Shown: in pieces, positions 51,823 through 61,115 of the stretch
Layout of the letters: the number at the start of each line of letters is the position of its first letter
Position numbering within the stretch: position 1 is the first letter of the stretch
Assembly: GCA_903889565.1 (NCBI GenBank)
Contig: CAISYC010000027.1
Span: forward strand, 1-64,000
Source of the DNA: an uncultured beta proteobacterium
GTDB taxonomy: Bacteria; Pseudomonadota; Gammaproteobacteria; Burkholderiales; SG8-41
Length of the DNA stretch: 64,000 bases
Direction: 5' to 3'
Notes under the pieces: generated by a model
Told to the model about the DNA's origin: nothing
The model's database searches: none
The model's input: the letters and a program-made list of their open reading frames with translations, nothing else
Position numbers and translations under genes: made by a program

Positions 51823-54120
51823 TCAAGCGCCCTTCGCCTGACGCGCGGCCTCGATCAATTGCCACACGCGCGGTTGCGTCAGCGGCAGCGCATTGATCTC
51901 TACGCCGAGTGAAGCGAGGGCCGCGGCGACGGCATTGGCGATGACACCGCCGACCGGAATGATGCCACCCTCGCCCGCGCCCTTGGTGCCGAGCGGATTG
52001 AGCGGCGACGGATATTGTTCGAGTGCGATTGCGCGGATGCACGGGAAATCGATGGCGCAGGGGATCAGATAGGCCGCGAGCGAACCGGTCTGCAACTGGC
52101 CCTCGGCGTCGTAGATCATCTGTTCGAGCAGCGTGCCGCCGAGGCCCTGCACGATGGCGCCTACGGTCTGGCCGTGCAGCGTATTCGGATTAAGAATGCG
52201 CCCGACATCTTCGACCGCAAGGTAATCGAGCACCGACACCTGGCCGGTGCGCGGATCGACCGTGACGTGCGCGGCGTGCGCGCCGTAGCTGTAGGTGCGC
52301 TTCGCGTTGCTGAAGGTGCCGTCTGCCCTGAAACCATCGGGCGACAGTTCGGCGAGCGTCATTCTGCGCGCGCCGGCGCTGACCGCGCGCAGACCATCCA
52401 CGATCGCAACCTCGGCCGGCGCGCAACCGAATTGTCCGGCGGCCATTTCGCAAATCGCTTTTTTCAGATTCTCCGCGCAGACCAGAATGGCCGAACCGCC
52501 CATCACCGATGCGCGCGAGCCGAAAGAGCCGAAGCCTTCGTGAATGCCGGTGGTGGAACCGTGATGCACGGCCTGTATATGTTCAAGCGGAATCTCGAGC
52601 GCATCGGCGGCGATCTGCGCAAACACGGTTTCGAGTCCCTGGCCGACCGCCGAGGCGCCGACGGTGACCGTGACCTGCCCCGCGGCATCGAGCACCATGC
52701 GCGCGTTTTCGCGCGGGCCGGTGGAGCCGCCCTCGACGTAACAACCGATGCCGAGACCATGATAAACGCCGTCGATCAAGCGGCCCTGCAGCGCACTCTT
52801 CGCCGTCCAGTCGAATTCGGCGAGGCAGCGCTCGAGCGTGACGCGATATTCGCCGCTGTCGAACTCGCCGCTGCCGCCGTAGGGCAGAATCTTCGGCAGG
52901 GCGTAGGGCATGTCGGTGGCAGCGACCAGATTGCGCCGGCGCATCTCGACGCGATCGATACCCAGTTCGGCGGCGGCGATGTCGATCAGGCGCTCGCGGC
53001 AAAAGTCGGTTTCGAAACGTCCCGGCGCGCGATAGGTGCCGACCGGCGTCTTGTTGCTGAGGTAGAGCGTGACGTCCATCTGCACGTGCGGGATCCGGTA
53101 AGGGCCGGGCAGCATCTGCGCCATGTTGCGCGAGGGCGTCACCGCATTCGGCCGCGCATAGGCGCCGAGGTTGGTCCACGCGCACCCGCGCAGGCCGAGT
53201 ATGCTGCCGTCGCGGCGGCAGGCGATTTCGAGTTCGCATTCGACTTCGCGCGCGTGCGTGGTCGCCATCAGATGCTCGCGGCGGTCCTCGACCCATTTGA
53301 CCGGGGCGTTCAATTTGCGCGCCGCGAACGGAATCAAATAATCCTCGGGGAAAAATTCCCCGCGCGCGCCGAAGCCGCCGCCGATGTCGGTTTCGACCGC
53401 ATCGACCGCATGTACGGGCAGGCCGAGCATTTTCGCCAGCGCGGCACGCACGAAGAACGGCACCTTGGCGGCACCCGACAATGTAAGCCGGCCCTGCGCC
53501 GCATTCCATTCAGCGATGAGACCGCGCGTTTCCATCGGGATTGCGGCATGACGATGCACGCTGAAGGTTTCTCGCCGCGTGTAAGCGGCCTCCCTGAACG
53601 CCTGTTCGATATCGCCGCGCACGGCGCTCAATGTCGCGGCCAGATTGCTGCCGCAGTCGTCGAACAGCAGTACCGCGCCGTTTTCAAGACTGCGGCGGTC
53701 GGTGACGGCGGGCAGGGCCTCGATATCGATGTCCACCGCATTCGCGGCATCCTCGGCGATCGCCGCGCTGTCGGCGACCACCAGCGCGACCGGCTCGCCG
53801 ACATAACGCACCTTATCGCGCGCGATCACCGGTTGCACGACGCGGTCAAGCGACGGCTGCGATTCGGAGCGCACGGCGATGGCCGGAATGTTGTTGCCAA
53901 GATCGGCCGCGGTGATCACCGCGCGCACACCGGGCATCGCCAGCGCCGCCGCGCAATCGATGGCGCGAATGCGGCCGTGGGCAACTGCACTGCGCACCAC
54001 CGATGCATGCAGCAGCCGGTCACGGGCCAGATCGTCTATGTACTGCCCGCGCCCCCTGAGGAACCGCAGATCTTCGATACGCTCGACGGGAGTTCCGATA
54101 TAGGAATCCCGGCGTTTCAT
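51823..54120 (-). CDS. Molybdenum hydroxylase large subunit (Cox/xanthine dehydrogenase type)
   Basis: 765 residues from the ATG at 54120, overlapping the small-subunit stop by 4 bp (ATGA). The N-terminal 'RIEDLRFLRGRGQYIDDL' is standard for the CoxL-like group. The Mo-pterin motif 'DIGGGFGARGEFFPEDY' and the C-terminal active-site Glu in 'GAGEGGIIPVGG' are intact. The CO-dehydrogenase-specific Cu ligand motif AYxCSFR is absent; the place reads 'GTYRAPGRFE', so it is not a CO dehydrogenase. It most likely hydroxylates an aromatic or N-heterocyclic ring or oxidises an aldehyde in the cytosol, together with the two following subunits. Confidence 0.92.
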   Translation of the reverse strand: MKRRDSYIGTPVERIEDLRFLRGRGQYIDDLARDRLLHASVVRSAVAHGRIRAIDCAAALAMPGVRAVITAADLGNNIPAIAVRSESQPSLDRVVQPVIARDKVRYVGEPVALVVADSAAIAEDAANAVDIDIEALPAVTDRRSLENGAVLLFDDCGSNLAATLSAVRGDIEQAFREAAYTRRETFSVHRHAAIPMETRGLIAEWNAAQGRLTLSGAAKVPFFVRAALAKMLGLPVHAVDAVETDIGGGFGARGEFFPEDYLIPFAARKLNAPVKWVEDRREHLMATTHAREVECELEIACRRDGSILGLRGCAWTNLGAYARPNAVTPSRNMAQMLPGPYRIPHVQMDVTLYLSNKTPVGTYRAPGRFETDFCRERLIDIAAAELGIDRVEMRRRNLVAATDMPYALPKILPYGGSGEFDSGEYRVTLERCLAEFDWTAKSALQGRLIDGVYHGLGIGCYVEGGSTGPRENARMVLDAAGQVTVTVGASAVGQGLETVFAQIAADALEIPLEHIQAVHHGSTTGIHEGFGSFGSRASVMGGSAILVCAENLKKAICEMAAGQFGCAPAEVAIVDGLRAVSAGARRMTLAELSPDGFRADGTFSNAKRTYSYGAHAAHVTVDPRTGQVSVLDYLAVEDVGRILNPNTLHGQTVGAIVQGLGGTLLEQMIYDAEGQLQTGSLAAYLIPCAIDFPCIRAIALEQYPSPLNPLGTKGAGEGGIIPVGGVIANAVAAALASLGVEINALPLTQPRVWQLIEAARQAKGA

Positions 54121-54602
54121 GATGTGCCGTTGCGGCCGTGTTTCCGGTACGCCGCGCGCGCTTCGAGCACGGCTTCGACAATGCCGATGTAGCCGGTGCA
54201 GCGGCAAAGATTGCCGGAGAGCGCTTCGCGCACGCGATGTTCGTCGCAATCCGGCTCGGCAATCAGCAGCGCGTGCGCGGTCATCAACATGCCCGGCGTG
54301 CAGAAGCCGCATTGCAAAGCGTGGTGACGGCGAAACGAAGCCTGCAGCGGCGCGAGCGTGTCGCCATCGGCAAGGCTTTCAACGGTCTGGATCGTAGCGC
54401 CGTCGGCCTGCACCGCGAGCATCAGGCAGCCGCGCACGGGCTTGCCATCGACTATGACGGTGCAGGCGCCGCAGACGCCGTGCTCGCAACCGACGTGCGT
54501 GCCGGTGAGCCCGAGTTCGTGACGCAGACAATCGACCAGCGTCATTCGCGGTTCGATATCGACGCTACGCCGTATGCCGTTGACGCTGAATTTCGTCTGC
54601 AT
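54117..54602 (-). CDS. Molybdenum hydroxylase small subunit, two [2Fe-2S] (CoxS-like)
   Basis: 161 residues. Ferredoxin domain with 'CEHGVCGACTVIVDG' and 'RGC', then helical domain with 'QCGFCTPGM' and 'NLCRCTGY': all eight cysteines for two [2Fe-2S] clusters are present. It relays electrons from the Mo subunit to the FAD subunit. Its start lies 3 bp after the FAD-subunit stop and its stop overlaps the large-subunit start, so the three are translationally linked. Confidence 0.94.
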   Translation of the reverse strand: MQTKFSVNGIRRSVDIEPRMTLVDCLRHELGLTGTHVGCEHGVCGACTVIVDGKPVRGCLMLAVQADGATIQTVESLADGDTLAPLQASFRRHHALQCGFCTPGMLMTAHALLIAEPDCDEHRVREALSGNLCRCTGYIGIVEAVLEARAAYRKHGRNGTS

Positions 54603-54605
54603 GGG

Positions 54606-55460
54606 TTAACGCCCGCGTGCCCGCTGGAGCGCGCGTTCGGTCAGGGTTTCGACCAGTGAACGGCGGTAGGCGGCAGGCGCATCGATATCGTCGGCGGGGT
54701 CAACCGCGGCGGCGGCGGCCTTTGCGGTTTCAAGAATCGCGGCCTCATCAACAACGCGGCCGTTCAGCGCCGCCTCGGCTTCGGCGATGCGCTGCAGTTT
54801 CGAACTCGCACCGATCACACCGATGTGCGTATTGGCGGCAACGCCACCCTGCAGATCGTAATAGAGCGCGATGCCGGCCAGCGCGAAGGCGCCGTGCTGG
54901 CGTGCAAATTCTTCAAAAGCCCAGCGCCGCGCTGGCGGCCATGGCGGCAGACGCAGTTCGGTGACCAATTCGTCGTGCGCGAGCGACGTCATCATCGGCC
55001 CGACGAAAAAATCCTGTGCCGCGATCGCGCGCGTGCCGGCGCTGCCGATGACAACGATTTCGGCGTCGCAGGTCACCGCTATGCCCGGCAATTCGGCCGC
55101 CGTGTCGGCGTGCGCAAGACTGCCGCCAACGGTGCCGCGACTGCGGATCGGATAATGCGCAATGTAATTCACCGCTTCGGCGAGCAGCGGATGCGCCGAG
55201 GCGAGCCGTTCGTCCTGTTCGATATCACACCAGCGCACTTTCGCGCCAAGGCTGACCCCGGTTGCGGAAACCGTGATCGCATCCAAACCGGGAATGCAGC
55301 GCAGATCCACCAGCAACGATGGCGCAGCGAGACGAAAGGCGAGAATGGGGATCAGGCTCTGTCCGCCGGAGATCGGCAACGCGTCGGCGTGAGTTGCAAG
55401 CAGCGCGATCGCTTCTGCAAGCGTTTGCGGCGCGGCGTAATCGAAGGCGGGTAATTTCAC
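54606..55460 (-). CDS. Molybdenum hydroxylase FAD-binding medium subunit (CoxM-like)
   Basis: 284 residues. FAD-contact motifs 'ISGGQSLIPIL' and 'TVGGSLAHADTAAELP' are conserved, as is the C-terminal CO-dehydrogenase-flavoprotein-like domain ('GVIGASSKLQRIAEAEAALNG'). The flavin passes electrons on to NAD+ or quinone. It is the first gene of the minus-strand operon that runs to 45571; its promoter must lie between 55461 and about 55550. Confidence 0.93.
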   Translation of the reverse strand: MKLPAFDYAAPQTLAEAIALLATHADALPISGGQSLIPILAFRLAAPSLLVDLRCIPGLDAITVSATGVSLGAKVRWCDIEQDERLASAHPLLAEAVNYIAHYPIRSRGTVGGSLAHADTAAELPGIAVTCDAEIVVIGSAGTRAIAAQDFFVGPMMTSLAHDELVTELRLPPWPPARRWAFEEFARQHGAFALAGIALYYDLQGGVAANTHIGVIGASSKLQRIAEAEAALNGRVVDEAAILETAKAAAAAVDPADDIDAPAAYRRSLVETLTERALQRARGR

Positions 55461-55550
55461 GGCTGCTGTCGATCCGCCCGCGAAGAAATAGTTGGTGGCA
55501 AGAGCGTAACTCCACCTGTTGATTTTGCCGGGCTACGCTCGGCGAAATCG

Positions 55551-55596
55551 TGGTGGCAAGGACGGAATTGAACCGCCGACACAAGGATTTTCAGTC
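55551..55596 (-). repeat. Truncated tRNA-Phe 3' end copy (att-like site)
   Basis: 46 bp matching 57741-57787 of the intact tRNA-Phe gene except for one missing C after TGGTGG. The match covers the CCA end, T-arm, variable region and the 3' half of the anticodon arm, and stops abruptly after TTTTCAGTC. A partial 3' tRNA copy in the same orientation about 2.2 kb from the intact gene is what site-specific integration at a tRNA leaves behind. Confidence 0.9.
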
Positions 55597-55722
55597 GAGC
55601 CCAAGAGATTTTCGGAAAATTCCCGATACTTACTATCTCATTGATTTCGTTGTCTCAACGAACGCTCAGCTGATTTCGATGAACCACGCGACCTACCGAT
55701 TTTTCCCCGGTTTTCTTGGCAC

Positions 55723-55742
55723 AATTACACAGGAATTACACA
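55723..55742. repeat. Paired AATTACACA direct repeats
   Basis: AATTACACA occurs at 55723-55731 and again at 55734-55742, one helical turn apart (11 bp). Direct repeats on one face of the helix inside an island end are what integrase arm-type or excisionase sites look like; here this is only a suggestion. Confidence 0.4.
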
Positions 55743-55907
55743 AACTTTTCGGTGCGAAATAACGCTACTTTCGTACACACGAGCAATTATATCCATCGAT
55801 TAACTCGTCCGCGCAAATATCGCTAATTTTCATTTGGTCGAGTCAAAGCGATTGCGAAGTGCGCGCCAAAAATCCCAACCGTATGACCAGTTGGTATTTA
55901 TAAGTGG

Positions 55908-55939
55908 TGGTGGAGCAATCCGGAAACGAACCCGCGTCC
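55908..55939 (-). repeat. Possible tmRNA (ssrA) 3'-end fragment
   Basis: Read on the minus strand this is GGACGCGGGTTCG, a diverged middle, then GCTCCACCA, close to the T-arm and acceptor end of bacterial tmRNA (about 27 of 32 positions by my comparison with the usual form). The T-stem is imperfect, so it is not part of a working RNA. tmRNA 3' ends are common integration targets; it lies 8 bp past the hipA stop. Confidence 0.45.
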
Positions 55940-55947
55940 CATGTTGC

Positions 55948-57255
55948 TCAGGCGATCCGCTGCGTCATCTCTTTGATGACGGTGTGAAGAATGGTTCGGA
56001 GGCAACGTGATTCGCCTGCCATGGTTGCGGACAGCTCGGGGCGCGCATGGGCGATCTGGGCATTCTTGCTTTCAACCTCGGCGTACAGAGCTTCGGCCTC
56101 CTGCACAGCGCGACTGCGCAGGTTTTCAAGTAGGCGCTCGGCCGTGCCTTTGGCCAGATTCAACGACGCGCCAGCATCAAGCAGCAAATTACGGTTGATG
56201 CCCGAGAAGTGGCTGACACCCAGAATCGGCCAAGCAAGCGGGGTTTGAGCGGGCCAACCTTTTTTGTCGTAGGCGGGCGTTTCATACGTGGCAACGCTGA
56301 GCAAGTCGTAGAACGGCGCCAACTGAACGCCCTCATGCGAGACCAGGAAGCTCAGGTTTTTCAGGTGGGCGTCGCTGTTGCCGACCAGCACATTGAACAC
56401 AAGCCAGCCAAAGAGCCGGGAGCGCGCCACCGCCGGAGCACGACAGGCAGTGGCCAGTGCTGCCAGATTCCCCATGCTGCCCTGGCTGTATTTGAAGCTG
56501 CGGTCCAGCCCCAGCAATTGGCAGGCATCGATCACATGTCGGCGTTGCCAACCGTGCGCATCGAGAATCCGGTCAAAGCGATCAACCAGATACACCGGCG
56601 ATGGCACGTAGCGACGATGCACATCGGGCACATTCAGGTCGAGCCGCTTGGCCAGGCGCATCACGAACCACTCATTGATCACGGAATGGGGGTAGTCTTC
56701 ATCTGGGTGATCGGGCTTCAGGATATGAGTTGATGGTGTAGCGCCAGCTGGTTCAAATAGCGCGCCCTCTTGCAGGACGACTGCCAACTTGTGCTGCGCA
56801 CCGGCCAGCGACATGCGCTTGATGGCAGCATGCGTCAGCGGCGCCTTGGGCAACTGACGGATGCGGGCCTCCAGAGCATCGTCCGGCAACGGGCGCAGTG
56901 GCTCAGCGACTTGAGGAGCCGCATCCGGTAGCAGCAAAGTTACCGACCCTGCCGATTCCGCACCGTAGCAGGCCAGCAAGCCAAAGGCATCTGCCGTATC
57001 CAGCTTGGCGTCCCCGGCCAGCAAAACACGTTGCCCCTCTTCCGGTAGCAGGTTGTCGAAATACCACTGCACAGGACGCTGGCTTGCGCCATCCAGCAAA
57101 GACTCTGCCGTCTTTGGAAGATGAGGGCTGAGCGCGAAGCCCAGCGGATTGTTCAGCCAGGCACTCGCGTATTTGAAGCTCCAGAGGCCGGCCACTTCCT
57201 CCAAGGTGCCGACTTCAGTCTGATTGATCGAAGCGCGTAGGAACCGGCCGTTCAT
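55948..57255 (-). CDS. hipA: HipA-type serine/threonine kinase toxin
   Basis: 435 residues, full length for HipA. The autophosphorylation/ejectable loop is 'RMSLAGAQHKLAV' with Ser149 (Ser150 in E. coli HipA). ATP-binding Lys is in 'THILKPD' (Lys180), the catalytic loop 'VGNSDAHLKNLSF' has Asp295, and the metal Asp is in 'PFYDLLS' (Asp317). All kinase residues are intact. E. coli HipA phosphorylates GltX and arrests growth, giving persistence. Its start overlaps the hipB stop by 4 bp. The base composition is less GC-rich than neighbouring genes. Confidence 0.94.
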   Translation of the reverse strand: MNGRFLRASINQTEVGTLEEVAGLWSFKYASAWLNNPLGFALSPHLPKTAESLLDGASQRPVQWYFDNLLPEEGQRVLLAGDAKLDTADAFGLLACYGAESAGSVTLLLPDAAPQVAEPLRPLPDDALEARIRQLPKAPLTHAAIKRMSLAGAQHKLAVVLQEGALFEPAGATPSTHILKPDHPDEDYPHSVINEWFVMRLAKRLDLNVPDVHRRYVPSPVYLVDRFDRILDAHGWQRRHVIDACQLLGLDRSFKYSQGSMGNLAALATACRAPAVARSRLFGWLVFNVLVGNSDAHLKNLSFLVSHEGVQLAPFYDLLSVATYETPAYDKKGWPAQTPLAWPILGVSHFSGINRNLLLDAGASLNLAKGTAERLLENLRSRAVQEAEALYAEVESKNAQIAHARPELSATMAGESRCLRTILHTVIKEMTQRIA

Positions 57256-57518
57256 TGCTTGTCCTTGCTGTTTACTGCCTCGTTCAAATAGACGGCCACG
57301 CTTTCGGGCACATCCACCATCACTCGGACCCCCAGCCCTTCAAGCACTTGAAAGAGCTTGCCCCATTGCACGGATTCGCTGCCACGTTCGATCTTGCCCA
57401 GGAAGTTTTCGCTGACGCCGATGCTGCCTGCAGCATCGTCTTGGCGGATCTTCTGGGCCTTGCGGCTGGCGCGCACCACGTTGCCGATCGCTGCTGCGTT
57501 ATCGATGGGTATCTTCAT
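57252..57518 (-). CDS. hipB: HipB-type antitoxin (XRE helix-turn-helix)
   Basis: 88 residues. 'IGNVVRASRKAQKIRQDDAAGSIGVSENFLGKIERGSESVQWGKLFQVLEGLGV' is a typical HipB/XRE fold. It should bind HipA and repress the operon through the two operators just upstream. The ribosome site (GAGGAT) is inside operator 1, 6 nt before the ATG. Confidence 0.93.
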   Translation of the reverse strand: MKIPIDNAAAIGNVVRASRKAQKIRQDDAAGSIGVSENFLGKIERGSESVQWGKLFQVLEGLGVRVMVDVPESVAVYLNEAVNSKDKQ

Positions 57519-57522
57519 GATT

Positions 57523-57544
57523 AATCCTCACGTTTGTGAGGATT
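57523..57544. promoter_or_regulatory. hipBA operator 1
   Basis: AATCC-N12-GGATT; the palindrome extends to perfect 9-bp arms (AATCCTCAC/GTGAGGATT) around GTTT. It overlaps the predicted -10 and covers the hipB ribosome site. E. coli HipB uses a comparable TATCC-N8-GGATA site. Confidence 0.75.
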
Positions 57545-57570
57545 CTGCACTAGATGGGCGCGTTTGGCAA
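57542..57570 (-). promoter_or_regulatory. hipBA promoter
   Basis: On the minus strand TTGCCA (57565-57570) and CAGAAT (57542-57547) are 17 bp apart, a good sigma70-type fit. Operator 1 overlaps the -10 by 3 bp and operator 2 begins 2 bp upstream of the -35, so HipB bound to either would exclude polymerase. Confidence 0.65.
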
Positions 57571-57572
57571 TA

Positions 57573-57594
57573 AATCCTTTTGATCGTGCGGATT
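57573..57594. promoter_or_regulatory. hipBA operator 2
   Basis: AATCC-N12-GGATT with the same arms and spacing as operator 1, 50 bp away centre to centre. It lies just upstream of the -35 box. Two sites nearly five helical turns apart could be bridged by HipB-HipA complexes. Confidence 0.7.
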
Positions 57595-57740
57595 TTGTAT
57601 GTATACGGTCTTGTTTTGTAAAAATCATCACGACCCTGAGGCTTTCAATCGATCGACAGACAAAAACCTACACAGCGCCTACACGAACGGATAAAAACCC
57701 AATCGCGTTGGACGACATATTGTTAAGTCATTGTTTTTAA

Positions 57741-57816
<76 letters not shown>

Positions 57817-57974
57817 GTATCGAGACTGGCCGCGAACGCGGTCAGGGCGACAAATTACAAAAGGGCGCTATTAAAACCTTAATGCAGTGATGCGTCAAGA
57901 AAGCGCCGGCTTGATTTTACCTCATCCGGCGATGCGACGTTTCGTGCAGTGCGATTGCGCTGCAGAAAAAGAAA

Positions 57975-57992
57975 GCCCCGCTTGCGCGGGGC
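57975..57992 (-). terminator. groEL intrinsic terminator
   Basis: GCCCCGC/GCGGGGC form a perfect 7-bp stem with a 4-nt loop; on the minus strand it is followed by TTTCTTTTT. It lies 63 bp past the groEL stop and ends the groESL transcript. Confidence 0.85.
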
Positions 57993-58054
57993 CTTCTTTT
58001 GAATCGTTTCCCGGGCGAACCCGGGTGGATTTGCAATCAGCGCGCGAGCGCGAA

Positions 58055-59734
<1,680 letters not shown>

Positions 59735-60022
59735 TTATTCAATGACGCCCATGATGTCTTCTTCGCGCATCACGAGCAGTTCTTCGCCTTCAACCTTGAC
59801 GGTTTGGCCGGAATATTTGCCGAACAGCACGCGATCGCCGACTTTGATGTCGAGCGGGCGGATTTTGCCGTCTTCCAGCACTTTGCCCTTGCCGATGGCT
59901 TTGACTTCGCCTTGATCGGGTTTTTCGGCTGCGGTATCGGGAATGACGATGCCCGAGGCGGTCTTGCGTTCTTCCTCAAGCCGCTTGACGATCAGGCGGT
60001 CGTGTAAAGGACGAATCTTCAT
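59735..60022 (-). CDS. groS: Co-chaperonin GroES
   Basis: 95 residues beginning '[29 protein letters not shown]' with the mobile loop around '[15 protein letters not shown]' and ending '[11 protein letters not shown]'. It caps the GroEL ring. Strong AGGAG ribosome site; first gene of groESL under the CIRCE/heat-shock promoter. Confidence 0.98.
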   Translation of the reverse strand: MKIRPLHDRLIVKRLEEERKTASGIVIPDTAAEKPDQGEVKAIGKGKVLEDGKIRPLDIKVGDRVLFGKYSGQTVKVEGEELLVMREEDIMGVIE

Positions 60023-60072
60023 ACTTGTTTCTCCTCTGTGCGTTAACCGGGAAATCTAGAACGAAATCGTTA

Positions 60073-60099
60073 CTAGCACTCGTTGCGAGCGAGTGCTAA
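60073..60099. promoter_or_regulatory. CIRCE operator (HrcA site)
   Basis: CTAGCACTC-N9-GAGTGCTAA, one base from the consensus TTAGCACTC-N9-GAGTGCTAA. HrcA binds here and represses groESL until heat shock titrates GroEL. It lies 51 bp upstream of groES. Confidence 0.93.
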
Positions 60100-60128
60100 T
60101 AATAGGGGTTCACGGGATGAAATTCAAG
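60099..60128 (-). promoter_or_regulatory. groESL promoter, overlapping sigma70 and sigma32 elements
   Basis: Read on the minus strand, CTTGAAT and CCCCTATTAT sit next to the CIRCE. TTGAAT-N17-TATTAT fits sigma70; CTTGAA-N14-CCCCTAT fits the sigma32 heat-shock pattern. The -10 abuts the operator, so HrcA would block both. Confidence 0.7.
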
Positions 60129-60235
60129 GGCTTGCGCGATGCAATCCCGGACCGCCACCGGCAGGCGGGGTCGCCACAACGATTATTTTACTTTAAATAC
60201 AATGGCCTGCTGAGCGGCGGCCAACAGCGGCTATT

Positions 60236-60883
60236 TTAGTGGCAAGGATCGATCAGGGGGTTGGCAGCCGGCACCCCGAAGCGATAAACCGTCTTGCGGC
60301 TGCGGTCGCACTTCGGAGGAATCGGCACATGCGGGCAGGGGCCGCTGCGGCGGCCGGACTCATCGAGCGTTGCATCGTCCGCGTATTCGCCCCAGATGCC
60401 GCCGCGCACCGGCCGGAACAGCCACATCAGATAGCCGCGCCGCGCCGCCACCTCGACGAGTTCGTCGGAGTCGGGCGCCTCGGCGACCACCATTTGATTG
60501 TTGTTGAGGCCGAACGGAAACGCACCGAAGGCCTGCAGACATTCCAGTGCCTCGCGCGATTCGGCGCCGGGCCGCATGCAACCCGGGCGTTCGGCGCGCT
60601 GCACATCCCACGCACCGAGTTCCCACGCGGCGTCCATTGCCGCGCGATCAACGGTAACTAGATCGCTCCAGCGCTCGTTGAGTTGCAACGCGGAGCTTGG
60701 CACCGGCGTGAAGGCAACCGCTTCCGCCGCCGGAAGGTCGGCGAGTTTTTCCTTGATGAACGCGTGCCAGTGCAGCGTGAGTATCACCGGTGTATCGGCG
60801 CAGGGCACCGCGGCGACGGTGATCGCAAACAGCGGCAAGCCGGTTGCTGCGACCTGGTCTTCGATGCGATCGAGTAGTTCCAT
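60236..60883 (-). CDS. Conserved-looking protein, function not recognised
   Basis: 215 residues from an ATG with an excellent ribosome site (GGAGGTGATC 5-8 nt upstream), so it is surely expressed. No signal peptide or membrane segment. Landmarks: 'IEDQVAATGLPLFAITVAAVP', 'FTPVPSSALQLNERW', 'RGYLMWLFRPVRGGIWGEY' and a C-terminal 'CPHVPIPPKCDRSRKTVYRFGVP' with two cysteines that might bind metal. I do not recognise the family. It is divergent from bioA and lies downstream of no obvious operon. Confidence 0.7.
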   Translation of the reverse strand: MELLDRIEDQVAATGLPLFAITVAAVPCADTPVILTLHWHAFIKEKLADLPAAEAVAFTPVPSSALQLNERWSDLVTVDRAAMDAAWELGAWDVQRAERPGCMRPGAESREALECLQAFGAFPFGLNNNQMVVAEAPDSDELVEVAARRGYLMWLFRPVRGGIWGEYADDATLDESGRRSGPCPHVPIPPKCDRSRKTVYRFGVPAANPLIDPCH

Positions 60884-61115
60884 GGCAAGATCACCTCCAC
60901 AGGAATGCTACACTCACATGAGCACAAAACATGCCACGCATTTTCAAAAACGACCCGCAGTCCGCCCGGGTTGACGTTCACCACGCGCACGCTGGTAAAA
61001 ATGGTAACGGCCCCGACGGAGTCAAACTTGAGATGCACCTGACAATTCGTCATTTGTGTCGCACGAAACACGGCGCCGGCAAAGCCATGCTGCGACCATT
61101 ACAAGCGAGCAGCAC

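Larger units (their letters stand above)
55461..55947. other. 487-bp intergenic stretch spanning the operon promoter and an island end
   Basis: The right-hand part is clearly more AT-rich than the flanking chromosome. It contains the tRNA-Phe 3' copy (55551-55596), a pair of AATTACACA direct repeats (55723-55742) and a tmRNA-like fragment (55908-55939). No protein gene is supported; the short open frames here do not resemble anything. The left 90 bp should carry the promoter for the cox-type operon, but I cannot point to clear -35/-10 boxes. Confidence 0.6.

Noticed and set aside
52015..54192. 725-residue frame opposite the large molybdenum subunit
   Set aside because: Shadow of the CoxL-like gene.
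51823..55460. Cox-type genes as a carbon monoxide dehydrogenase
   Set aside because: The Cu-binding AYxCSFR motif of true CoxL is replaced by GTYRAPGRFE and no CoxD/E/F maturation genes are adjacent.
55550..55762. 70-residue frame starting in the tRNA-Phe fragment
   Set aside because: Begins inside the tRNA copy, has no ribosome site and resembles no protein.
60884..61115. Biotin-repressor operator upstream of bioA
   Set aside because: I looked for a long TTGT...ACAA-type palindrome and found none; TTGACG at 60971 with TAAAAA 19 bp later is too weak to call a promoter.
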